Shown here: one piece after another, positions 26,061 through 34,066 of the stretch
How the letters are laid out: every line of letters starts with the position of its first letter
Position numbering within the stretch: position 1 is the first letter of the stretch
Assembly (NCBI GenBank): GCA_015709675.1
Contig: CP054182.1
Coordinates: 496,001 to 560,000, forward strand
Direction: 5' to 3'
DNA: 64,000 bases
DNA from: Ignavibacteriales bacterium
GTDB taxonomy: Bacteria > Bacteroidota > Ignavibacteria > Ignavibacteriales > Ignavibacteriaceae
Translations under genes and position numbers: made by a program
The notes under the pieces: generated by a model
The model's input: the letters and a program-made list of their open reading frames with translations, nothing else
What the model was told of the DNA's origin: nothing
Database searches by the model: none

Positions 26061-26980
26061 GTAACCGTGAATTAAACAATCTGCATGTTTCGGTGAGGCA
26101 AAGACTTTATACGGTTGCAAAGAAAAGAGGTGAGGATTTTAACTCACTCTTACGTAGATATTTTCAGGAACGATTTCTTTACAGAGTGTCGGTTTCAAAT
26201 TATGCGAAATTTTTTATCCTTAAGGGTGCCCAGCTTATTATAGCCCATCAGATTGATCCTCTGAGAACAACAAAAGATATTGACTTTCTGGGAATCAACT
26301 TTCCCACCCGGAGGGAGGACATCTCCACCGCTATCAGAGAAATCGCAACCATTAGCTACCCGGACGGAGTTGTTTATTCACTTGATGAGCAGCGAACAGA
26401 AGATATTCTTGAGGGAAAAGCATATAAGGGGGTTCGTTTTCATCTGATTTGCCGCCTCGGCACAGCAAAAAGCAACATTCAAATTGATATCGGTTTTGGA
26501 GATGTAATAACCCCACATCCTGATATTCTTGATTTTCCTGTTGTATTGCCCTATGATAATCCGCGGCTATTCGTATATACACTTGAATCTGCAATCGCGG
26601 AAAAATTTGAAACAATTGTGGTTTTGGGGCTTGCAACCAGCCGTATTAAAGACTATTTTGATCTCTACTATCTTGCGAAAAACAAGCATTTCTCCATGAG
26701 CCGGCTTAAATCAGCCGTGGCAGAAACTTTTCAGAACAGGAACACACCTCTCACCGCCGCAACAGCGATTCTAACTCCGGAAATTGCTTCGGATGAAGAA
26801 CTAATAAAATTGTGGAACTCGTATCTTAAGCGAAACCCACACATATCTTATCTGCCCTTTAGCGAAGCACATCATATCATTTCAAAATTTCTCTTCGGAA
26901 TATTAGAGAATGCCGGCCAGCAAAAAGTAGAGCTGTTCTGGAATCCTGATGTGTTAGAGTGGCTTCCGGATATTGAATGA
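26057..26980 (+). CDS. AbiEii/AbiGii-family nucleotidyltransferase toxin
   Basis: A 307-residue protein of the nucleotidyltransferase fold. YAKFFILKGAQLIIAH and RTTKDIDFLG carry the conserved KGG-like and DxD metal-binding elements; IQIDIGFGD is the third acidic strand; YTLESAIAEKFETIVVLG and SRIKDYFDLYYL are the usual C-terminal motifs. Related toxins (MenT, AbiEii) transfer nucleotides to tRNA or other targets and act in phage defence. It is translationally coupled to AbiEi. Confidence 0.9.
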   Translation: MSNRELNNLHVSVRQRLYTVAKKRGEDFNSLLRRYFQERFLYRVSVSNYAKFFILKGAQLIIAHQIDPLRTTKDIDFLGINFPTRREDISTAIREIATISYPDGVVYSLDEQRTEDILEGKAYKGVRFHLICRLGTAKSNIQIDIGFGDVITPHPDILDFPVVLPYDNPRLFVYTLESAIAEKFETIVVLGLATSRIKDYFDLYYLAKNKHFSMSRLKSAVAETFQNRNTPLTAATAILTPEIASDEELIKLWNSYLKRNPHISYLPFSEAHHIISKFLFGILENAGQQKVELFWNPDVLEWLPDIE

Positions 26981-27604
26981 AATTCCTTAGAGATATTTTT
27001 CCCTGCTAAAACCAAAAAACCACTAAAAATTTCCTCAAGATCTGGGGTAGCTCTTAGCGGCTTTGCGCGAGGTGACCGTTTATAAGGACAAGAAGGATAC
27101 CAAGGACAGGAAAGACAACCGCTATTGGGATGGTTTCATTAACATCGAAAATTTTAATCCGGTTTTCAATAGCCCGGGATTAATCCCGGGGCTATTGAAG
27201 CATAACCACCTCTAAACGACACGTTGTTTTCTGCGATAATCTGCGGGAGACCTTTGCCCCAACGAGCAATTCAAAGGACATTAAGGACAATAAGTGAAAT
27301 CAGCGTATTTTTTAAACATTTTGGAGGTGTGTTTATTGATTTGCCATTCTTTCCCGAAATTCTTACTTTTCTAATGGTATAATTTTATGTTCTATCCGGC
27401 TTCTGTTATTTGAGAATCAGAGTCTCAGGATGATAAATACACACTTTAAAATAACCCCCTCTCGGAAGGGATTTTTCCGGAGTCTCAGAACTTCTTCTGA
27501 TATTTATGCCTCTGCCTCATATTTTATTCATCAACTTCAAAACCTGCGTTCAGCTCTCCGCTACTTTATTGGGGAACTAAATACGCACAGGAGGAGAAAT
27601 TACC
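26981..27604. other. Repeat-rich intergenic region before the vWA protein
   Basis: It has repeat relics GGACAAGAAGGATACCAAGG and GCGATAATCTGCGGGAGACC, one TCAATAGC palindrome (27165-27199), and a stretch with no recognised feature up to the RBS of the next gene. No intact gene was seen. Confidence 0.5.
27165..27199. repeat. TCAATAGC...GCTATTGA palindrome, copy 1
   Basis: A 35-nt near-perfect palindrome with arms TTCAATAGCCCGGGATT and AATCCCGGGGCTATTGAA (one C missing from the left arm). Same family as 29742-29777, 59017-59050 and 59609-59642. Confidence 0.85.
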
Positions 27605-29683
27605 ATGAAAAGCTCATGCCTAACCTTGCTTGTATTTTTTCTTTTAACTTTAGCAGCGTACCCTGGCGGTGCGGCTATCATCAATGGTCCGAATAAAATC
27701 GTCCTGCATCTAGATTCAACAAAGACACAGGCAACTGTAGAAAGCCAGATTTCTACAACTATCACCACTCAATACTTCACCAATCAGCACCCGAATGCTC
27801 AGGTCACCTATGCTTTCCCGCTTAATGAAAATGCAAGTGCCGTGCGGCTAAGATGGTATATTAACGGTGACTGGCATACTGCTTCTGTAGCAGGGACTCC
27901 GCAGGATACCACACTTCCCGGGGGCGGCACACCTCATCCGGACATTGTTAATTATCTTGGGAAAACCCCGCTCTTCTTCTCAATACCTCAGCCGGTTTCG
28001 CACGACTCCACACTCATTGTTGAACTTACCTATGTTGAGCTTCTTCCTTATAAATATGGAAAGGTGACCTATGACTTTCCGGGGAACTATCAGTATATAC
28101 AACCAGGAATGCTGCCGCTGCAGGAACTGCTCTTTAATCTTTCATCACCGCGTACTATAGACAGTATCTGGATGATAAGCGCCCATCCTGTTCAAAACAT
28201 AACCAATAGCGGCAACAGCGCATCAGTTTCCATAAGAATGCATGAACAGCCGGCAGAACATAATTTCGCCATCGGTTATGCCCTGAATTCCTTACAACTC
28301 GGACTTTTCGGCTACAGTTCATTTCAGCCGGATACTCTTGTTCCTGATTCACTCGGCCGCGGATTCTTTACTTTTATAGCAGAACCGCCGCAGAGCAGTA
28401 CTGCTGCATCCATTAACAAAGTATTTACTTTGATTATTGACAGATCAGGGAGTATGTATGGAAGCAAAATGGTTCAGGCAAAAAATGCTGCCAGCTTTAT
28501 TGTGTCAAATCTGAACGAGGGGGATATGTTTAATCTGATAGATTTTGATAACATTATCACTTCTTTCAGACCGGCACATATTCCTTTCACCCCTACTAAC
28601 CGGGATGCAGCACTGTCTTATATATCAACCCTTTCTGATCGCGGAATGACTAATATTTCAGGGGCATTCTCCGTGGCTGTCCCCCAGTTTGCTTCTGCAA
28701 ATGACAGCACAGCAAATATTATTATCTTTTTTACCGACGGAGAGGCAACCGTAGGCATTACGAATACAGAGCAGCTTGTTAGTCATATTGACCAGCTTAT
28801 TCAGTCAACAGAGACAAATATATTTCTCTTTTCATTCGGAATCGGATCGTCCGTGAACAATCAGCTCCTCACCCTTATTTCAAGCCATAACAACGGCATT
28901 GCCGAGTTCCTTGGCAATGATGAGCTGTATTCACGAATCACCGACTTCTATCTCACCATCCGGAATCCTGTTATGCTTAACAGTCAGGTTAATTTTAATC
29001 CTCCGGTTATCAGTCAGGTCTTTCCCGAATATCTTCCTAATCTCTACAAAGGAAAACAGATGATACTCGCCGGAAGATACAGCCAGCCGGCTTCGGTTCA
29101 GGTTACCTTAAGCGGAGAGGCATTTGGTCAGCCTGTTAGTTATCAGTACACACTTCCGTTAGCTGAAATTTATAATGAGCAATATCAGTTTCTGCCTAAA
29201 ATCTGGGCAAAGAGAAAGATTGAAACTCTGCTGATACACTACTACTCATTTAATCCTTCATCTCCTGAAGCGCTGGCCCTTAAAAATGAAATCATTGCAA
29301 TAAGCAAAGCGTACGGAGTGATTACTATCTTCACCAGTTTCAGCGGAGGCGGCGGAACGGGAGTTGAGTCAGATGAAAATAAATCCATCAACGGACCTGC
29401 TTCATTTGAACTGCTCGGTAATTATCCGAATCCATTCAACAGCAGAACCGTTATCAGCATAAGAATTCACGCCGCATATTCCGGACCTGTGAGCGTCAGG
29501 ATATATAACAGTCTTGGACAGCTTGTCAGAATCCTTTACCTTAACGCAGAAGGAGTGGGAGTATATTCCTTGCCTTGGGATGGCATGGGTGAGGGAGGAA
29601 TGACACTCTCCTCTGGTGTTTATTTTTATGGAATTGAAATTGAAAATATGGTTTTGGTCGGCAAGATGAATATGATAAAATAA
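27605..29683 (+). CDS. VIT- and vWA-domain secreted protein with T9SS sorting domain
   Basis: A 692-residue exported protein. A signal peptide (residues 1-24, ending AAYPGGA) is followed by a VIT domain (about 25-150, ISTTITTQYFTNQHPNAQVTYAFPL). A vWA domain comes next (about 270-460), with the metal-ion site DRSGSMYGSK and a downstream FFTDGEAT. The C-terminal 85 residues begin ELLGNYPNPFNSRTV and end in a T9SS type A sorting domain. Related VIT-vWA proteins bind extracellular ligands; here export through T9SS to the surface is expected. A good RBS (AGGAGGAG) precedes the ATG. It appears to be transcribed alone. Confidence 0.9.
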   Translation: MKSSCLTLLVFFLLTLAAYPGGAAIINGPNKIVLHLDSTKTQATVESQISTTITTQYFTNQHPNAQVTYAFPLNENASAVRLRWYINGDWHTASVAGTPQDTTLPGGGTPHPDIVNYLGKTPLFFSIPQPVSHDSTLIVELTYVELLPYKYGKVTYDFPGNYQYIQPGMLPLQELLFNLSSPRTIDSIWMISAHPVQNITNSGNSASVSIRMHEQPAEHNFAIGYALNSLQLGLFGYSSFQPDTLVPDSLGRGFFTFIAEPPQSSTAASINKVFTLIIDRSGSMYGSKMVQAKNAASFIVSNLNEGDMFNLIDFDNIITSFRPAHIPFTPTNRDAALSYISTLSDRGMTNISGAFSVAVPQFASANDSTANIIIFFTDGEATVGITNTEQLVSHIDQLIQSTETNIFLFSFGIGSSVNNQLLTLISSHNNGIAEFLGNDELYSRITDFYLTIRNPVMLNSQVNFNPPVISQVFPEYLPNLYKGKQMILAGRYSQPASVQVTLSGEAFGQPVSYQYTLPLAEIYNEQYQFLPKIWAKRKIETLLIHYYSFNPSSPEALALKNEIIAISKAYGVITIFTSFSGGGGTGVESDENKSINGPASFELLGNYPNPFNSRTVISIRIHAAYSGPVSVRIYNSLGQLVRILYLNAEGVGVYSLPWDGMGEGGMTLSSGVYFYGIEIENMVLVGKMNMIK

Positions 29684-29710
29684 TTCAAGGTGAATTGATA
29701 TTAATAGGTT

Positions 29711-29777
29711 TTCAATAGCCCCGGGAAAAGAATATCAGGATTTCAATAGCCCCGGGATTAATCCCGGGGCTATTGAA
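29711..29777. repeat. TCAATAGC...GCTATTGA palindrome, half copy plus perfect full copy 2
   Basis: A left half (TTCAATAGCCCCGGG) at 29711-29725 precedes a full copy at 29742-29777. The full copy is a perfect 36-bp palindrome, arms TTCAATAGCCCCGGGATT. It lies between convergent genes, where it could end transcription from both. Confidence 0.9.
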
Positions 29778-29829
29778 GTTGCGATAATCTGCGATCCGCG
29801 GCGGACAGCGAATGACTCTTAACCCGGGT

Positions 29830-30432
29830 TCAGAAATTGTTCATTGTACATTGTACATTAACTTCCGCCATTAATTCTCTTGTCTCTCCCCCGTCCCCGC
29901 TGCTGAGGTAGTAGCATTCAAGAGTAAAGGGCAATGTTTCGGGACGGGTAATAGAAAGCGCTTTGCCTAGAATTTCGGCTGGTATTTTCATAGACTCTTC
30001 GGAATAATGAAGCTGCGATTCAAAATACCAGTAATTGCTGCCGTCTCTGCCTTTCCCATGAAAAAGCTTTATGCGGTAATCTAAAAGCTTCTGTTCATGG
30101 TTCAGGAACGCTGCCACAAGATCACCCGCAATAAGATGAAGATACCGCGACAGAAAATCCCACTGATATTGCTCCGGAAAATGCGGTGTATGTTTTTTCA
30201 GAATCAGCCGCCAGATTTCAAGGGCTTCTTGATTCCTCGTTAACCCGAAAAGCGCCATGGTTTTTATATATAGCAGCGTCACCGTCGCGGGAGCGAAAGC
30301 ATGATCAAGGGTAAGACCGGCATCGGCGCAAACCAATGCATCGGCAAACCGGTTTTGTTTAATGGTCTCCTCCGCCAGTTTTCGCAGTTTCGGCTGGCGC
30401 ATGGTGTCTGTTATATATCGCAGAAGAGACAT
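29830..30432 (-). CDS. TPR-like hypothetical protein
   Basis: A 200-residue soluble protein, not recognised. Residues 15-90 look like TPR-type helical pairs (LAEETIKQNRFADALVCADAGLTL, YIKTMALFGLTRNQEALEIWR). The C-terminal ten residues (VNVQCTMNNF) are encoded by the ATTGTTCATTGTACATTGTA simple repeat, so the end of the gene has been replaced or extended by repeat DNA. It lies 10 nt after the larger TPR gene and is probably co-translated. Confidence 0.65.
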   Translation of the reverse strand: MSLLRYITDTMRQPKLRKLAEETIKQNRFADALVCADAGLTLDHAFAPATVTLLYIKTMALFGLTRNQEALEIWRLILKKHTPHFPEQYQWDFLSRYLHLIAGDLVAAFLNHEQKLLDYRIKLFHGKGRDGSNYWYFESQLHYSEESMKIPAEILGKALSITRPETLPFTLECYYLSSGDGGETRELMAEVNVQCTMNNF

Positions 30433-30442
30433 CGCGGTATGT

Positions 30443-32146
30443 TTAGTTAATCTTTTCTCCCGGTTTGACCGTTGTTAAAGCTTTATTCCAGTCAGCGTCA
30501 ACGGATTTAGCAATACAGCGTTCTGATGCTTTGCGGTCATTAAACCAGGTCATCCATACCATTGCTAAGTTTTTTAAGTCCTCTGCATTTACTGCCAATT
30601 TCTCCCCTTTTCTAAGCGCTTTTTTTGCCTCTTCTTTCCTGTCCATCTCCATCCACGCACCGGCAATATTCAGAAGAGCATCAGCATCATCTGCCAGTTC
30701 ATAAGCCGTGCGCAAATGGCTTTCAGCATATTTCGTTTTATGGTTTTGCGAAAGGAGGATTCCCAGATTCATATGGTCAATGTAATGCTCACATAATTCA
30801 GAAGCCTTTCGCAGTAATTCACCTGCTTCCCGCTCTTTTGACGGATCAGCCTCAAGCGCCCAGCGGGCAAGGGAGATAAAGTCTTCTGCTTCTTCAGCGC
30901 GTTCTTTTGCAGTATGATAAAAGATATCAAGATCATCAGCCAGGGTATTATAACTTATCAGCACCATGGCAATATCAATCAGGTCAAACGAGGGCATATC
31001 TGTTTTAACAAGTTCCTGAACGACACGGTTATATTCCGGCACATCACCCGAGAGATACTTTACATTACGCAGATACAGAGCTATATAAATATTGTTGTCC
31101 GATAAATACGGGGGATATTTTTTAGCGAGTCCGGCAGCAAATTCTCTTTCTTTTCCTGTCCGGGCTGCGTACCAGCTGAAGCTTACTGCCCAGTCCAGAT
31201 TGTCTGCTTTTTCCTTCGCAGCGGAAAGCAGCTTATCCGCCGCGGATATATTTCCAAGGATAAACTCAGCATATATTGCCGCGGTCAGCACACTGATGGG
31301 CTGGGATAATTGTTTTACTCCTTTTTTCCACAGATCAGCCGCATAGTTCGTATCAAAATACATCGAAAGAAAAAGAAGATCATTAAGAAAAACTTCCTGA
31401 TCCCCCGCGGAAGCAAAACATGCCTGAAGAATCTCAGCATTTTCCGTTTTTTTGCCAAGTATATATTTCTGCACCGCGGCACTTTCGGTATGATTTCTTC
31501 CGGCCCCTTCAGTTTGTGCGAGAAATTTAAAGAGTCTCTCCGCGGATTTTTTATCTCCGAGTATCAGAGCCGAGATTTTTACCATCTCGAGCAGTTCATC
31601 ATAACTGAACGACTCATCAGCATCGGCAATAAGGTTTCCCATATACTTATCAGCAAAATCCTTATCCCCAATGCGCATGGAAATCAGTTTTACCACAGCA
31701 ATGTGATGCTGAACTGTATAAGTTTCCATTTTCTCAAGATTTCGCTCAAAATCTTCCCCGTCATGCAATACATCCCGTTCAAGAAGTTCAAACAGAGAAT
31801 TATCTCCTGTGAAAGGATCTTTTCTGAGGTGCGGGGCAGCTTTTATTGCTTCATACACCGACATGCTGACCGACTGCCTTCCAAGCATCATCATGTCATC
31901 AATGCAGACCCGGCAGTATATTTTTCCGTCAAAGAAATCAACATCACTGACCAGATAGTTATCAATGAAAATATCCCTGTCAATCCCCTCATCAAGCCGG
32001 ATGTATTTTCCGTTTGTGCGGTCATGAAGGCAGATACCTTCCGCTACAGTTTTTTCACGAAGAAAATCCCGGAAAAGTTCGGTCACGGGGTACCATTTGA
32101 AAGGGAGTCCGCTGTTCAGTGTATTCAGATTATGGAAGTTGCTCAT
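30443..32146 (-). CDS. Large TPR/alpha-solenoid protein, function unknown
   Basis: A 567-residue protein without signal peptide. Residues 1-130 form an unrecognised N-terminal domain (FKWYPVTELFRDFLREKTVAEG, GIDRDIFIDNYLVSDVDFFDGK). The rest is helical repeats, clearest near the C-terminus (YIDHMNLGILLSQNHKTKYAESHL, ALLNIAGAWMEMDRKEEAKK). I start at ATG 32146: the only upstream in-frame start is a TTG at 32176, which overlaps a promoter box. It pairs with the small TPR-like gene downstream. A role as a scaffold is possible but unproven. Confidence 0.75.
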   Translation of the reverse strand: MSNFHNLNTLNSGLPFKWYPVTELFRDFLREKTVAEGICLHDRTNGKYIRLDEGIDRDIFIDNYLVSDVDFFDGKIYCRVCIDDMMMLGRQSVSMSVYEAIKAAPHLRKDPFTGDNSLFELLERDVLHDGEDFERNLEKMETYTVQHHIAVVKLISMRIGDKDFADKYMGNLIADADESFSYDELLEMVKISALILGDKKSAERLFKFLAQTEGAGRNHTESAAVQKYILGKKTENAEILQACFASAGDQEVFLNDLLFLSMYFDTNYAADLWKKGVKQLSQPISVLTAAIYAEFILGNISAADKLLSAAKEKADNLDWAVSFSWYAARTGKEREFAAGLAKKYPPYLSDNNIYIALYLRNVKYLSGDVPEYNRVVQELVKTDMPSFDLIDIAMVLISYNTLADDLDIFYHTAKERAEEAEDFISLARWALEADPSKEREAGELLRKASELCEHYIDHMNLGILLSQNHKTKYAESHLRTAYELADDADALLNIAGAWMEMDRKEEAKKALRKGEKLAVNAEDLKNLAMVWMTWFNDRKASERCIAKSVDADWNKALTTVKPGEKIN

Positions 32147-32173
32147 ACGATGTAAGATGGTGAATTGATAAGT

Positions 32174-32181
32174 CAAATATA
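32174..32181 (-). promoter_or_regulatory. TATATTTG -7-like box of the TPR pair
   Basis: The minus strand reads TATATTTG 27 nt before the ATG at 32146. It overlaps the possible upstream TTG start and so supports the shorter protein. No -33 TTG is evident. Confidence 0.45.
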
Positions 32182-32269
32182 CTAACTCCGGACCGGATGC
32201 GGGTACGGGAAAATGTTGTCCGCGGGGTGTTTTTCCTTCGCCAATCGTTCACCACCGCTCCCCCTTAGC

Positions 32270-32277
32270 TATATTTG
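32270..32277 (+). promoter_or_regulatory. TATATTTG -7-like box of the 32311 gene
   Basis: TATATTTG lies 33 nt before the ATG of the small membrane protein. It is divergent from the similar box at 32174-32181, with about 90 bp between them. No clear -33 element. Confidence 0.4.
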
Positions 32278-32310
32278 TAATCAAAAACACCGGATTTTTA
32301 GCCAAATACC

Positions 32311-32847
32311 ATGAATCTGCGCGATTTCAGTCTCTCCAATAAGGTGAGGATTCTCCTCTACCTGGCCGTGCTGCCTCTCCCCTGGCTTACGGAGGCAGTA
32401 CTGCAGTTTCCCCTCTACTCTGCTTCGGGGGAAAACGGCGGGCAGTATGTTGTGGCAATCGAGGGAATGCGTTCAGCCCTGAACCACGAGCCGGTCTGTT
32501 CATGGGAAAACTGCGGGGGGAGAGAAAAAGGGGGCTCAGGCATGCTTTTAACAGCCAAATCTCTCATAGAAGTTCTTTTCCCCGTATCAATCGGTTTTCT
32601 GTTTTTTGCGGGGATCTCCCTGATAAAAGGAATCTCCATAAAATACCTTAAGGCCGTTAAGGGGATAATGCTTGCAATGCTGCTCACCGGCTACGGTCTG
32701 GCGCTGTACGGCATAAACCAGCTCCCTGAAAATCTCACCGGGATAACACTGACCGGCGGCGTCCGGACGGCTGATGCAGTGGTGATATATATAACGCTTA
32801 TTCTTCTTGTCAGAATCATTTTCTTTAAGAAGCAGAGCGGAGACTGA
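32311..32847 (+). CDS. Hypothetical membrane protein, four likely segments
   Basis: A 178-residue protein, family not recognised. Hydrophobic stretches at about residues 13-33, 83-106, 115-135 and 151-170 suggest membrane helices. A hydrophilic loop (35-78) contains CSWENCGG with two cysteines. The stop codon is followed directly by an AT-rich simple repeat (ATTTTAATGAATAATGAAG). It is followed, same strand, by a lipoprotein gene 111 nt away. Confidence 0.65.
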   Translation: MNLRDFSLSNKVRILLYLAVLPLPWLTEAVLQFPLYSASGENGGQYVVAIEGMRSALNHEPVCSWENCGGREKGGSGMLLTAKSLIEVLFPVSIGFLFFAGISLIKGISIKYLKAVKGIMLAMLLTGYGLALYGINQLPENLTGITLTGGVRTADAVVIYITLILLVRIIFFKKQSGD

Positions 32848-32958
32848 ATTTTAATGAATAATGAAGAATTAAGAATGGCTGAGATTCGAAGGGGATTTTT
32901 AGGGGTTTTGCCGGGCAGATAATTTTTCATAAGTTTCGGGAAACAATTCAGGTGAGCC

Positions 32959-33720
32959 ATGTCCCTTCTGCGTATTCTCAGGGTCCGGGCAGCTGGCTTA
33001 ATAGCAGCTGCTGTAATTCTTCCTCTTTTATCATCCTGCAATGATGATACGGTTATTCCTCCGTCAAAACCAGAAGTTCCTGTGCTGGTATCCATCTCAG
33101 GTACTGTTACCGATTCTCTTGCGGGGAATGTCCTTGATAAAACTGAAGTCATTGTTAACGGAACAGATTTTTCAGCAGTGACCTCCTCAGACGGTAGTTT
33201 TTCTCTTACCGGTATCCCAAAGCAGAGCAGTTACTCCCTTTCATTCAGAACAACCGGGTATGTATTAAAGCAGGTAACCATAAGCACTAAGGATACTGCT
33301 GTAAAAGATCTTCAGGTTAAAATGCACAGAAGAACTTTTAATTACGGCCTGCTTGATTTTTCTGAAATGCCCGATTTTAACGGGGTTGATCCCGATTTAT
33401 ATTACACCCAGGTTTTCTTTCATAAGAGACATTCTTTTGAATTTGGCGGTCCATATTGGGATTCGACAGAGGTCACCCGTTTTATTGATTCGGTAATGAT
33501 CGCTGTTCTGCGCAGCGGTGCGAATCTTCATGCCCTTTGGTTTCAGTCATATATGTCGCAATGTTCACACCCTGCCATTAGTTATACCGTCACCATATCG
33601 CTTTTAATGAAGAGTAAGTCTTATTTGCCGTCATCCCTGGGGTTTGAACATTATAAACCAGGGTGGTCTGTTTGTCCTCAGAAGCCGATGCAGTATCGGA
33701 TATATAGCAAATTTAATTAG
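32959..33720 (+). CDS. Lipoprotein with carboxypeptidase-regulatory-like domain
   Basis: A 253-residue exported protein. The signal ends at the lipobox LLSSC (about residue 27). Residues 44-120 form a carboxypeptidase regulatory-like beta-sandwich (ISGTVTDSLAGNVLDKTEVI, SSDGSFSLTGIP, YSLSFRTTGYVLKQVTI), common in Bacteroidota surface lipoproteins. The C-terminal half (120-253) has no recognised family and contains scattered aromatic residues and four cysteines. Function unknown. Confidence 0.75.
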   Translation: MSLLRILRVRAAGLIAAAVILPLLSSCNDDTVIPPSKPEVPVLVSISGTVTDSLAGNVLDKTEVIVNGTDFSAVTSSDGSFSLTGIPKQSSYSLSFRTTGYVLKQVTISTKDTAVKDLQVKMHRRTFNYGLLDFSEMPDFNGVDPDLYYTQVFFHKRHSFEFGGPYWDSTEVTRFIDSVMIAVLRSGANLHALWFQSYMSQCSHPAISYTVTISLLMKSKSYLPSSLGFEHYKPGWSVCPQKPMQYRIYSKFN

Positions 33721-33730
33721 GGGGCTGCTG

Positions 33731-33990
33731 TAGGGACAGGTCGCGACCTGTCCTAATGCCTGCTAGGTGTGGTATTGCCGTGGACGCGATAGGACAACTC
33801 ACGAGTTGTCCCTACGAAACCCAAAATCCATTTTCCCAAAAAAACAAAAACCCTGGCTGCATATATACAACCAGAGTCGATTGTAATCTGTCTGTACGAA
33901 AACAATTTGTTTTACGTAGGGACAGGTCGCGACCTGTCCTTACGAAGTCAATTTGCGAATCTGTAGAGACGATGCATGCATCGTCTCTAC
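33731..33990. repeat. Cluster of GTAGRGAC-type palindromes
   Basis: Four palindromes lie in 260 bp: TAGGGACAGGTCGCGACCTG type at 33731-33755; TAGGACAACTC/GAGTTGTCC at 33790-33814; a second GACAGGTCGCGACCTGTC copy at 33915-33944; and a perfect 28-bp palindrome GTAGAGACGATGCA plus its complement at 33963-33990. All share outer TAGRGAC/GTCYCTA arms with the RAYT-linked family at 62656-63572, with different inner sequences. Confidence 0.85.
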
Positions 33991-34014
33991 GAAAAACCAT
34001 TTACCCATAAAACA

Positions 34015-34046
34015 AAAAACCCCGGCTGTATATACAACCGGGGTTC
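34015..34046 (-). terminator. Terminator of the pyruvate dehydrogenase E2 gene
   Basis: AACCCCGG (34018-34025) pairs with CCGGGGTT (34038-34045), extended by TGTA/TACA after one mismatch. On the minus strand it is followed by TTTTGTTTTATG. A degenerate copy of the same terminator and its flank lies at about 33845-33877 (CTGG...CCAG arms). Confidence 0.8.
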
Positions 34047-34066
34047 TCTGCAAACAATTACTGCTT

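Noticed and set aside
31310-32155. 281-codon plus-strand frame
   Set aside because: It is antisense to the TPR gene, whose frame has clear helical repeats and its own promoter box.
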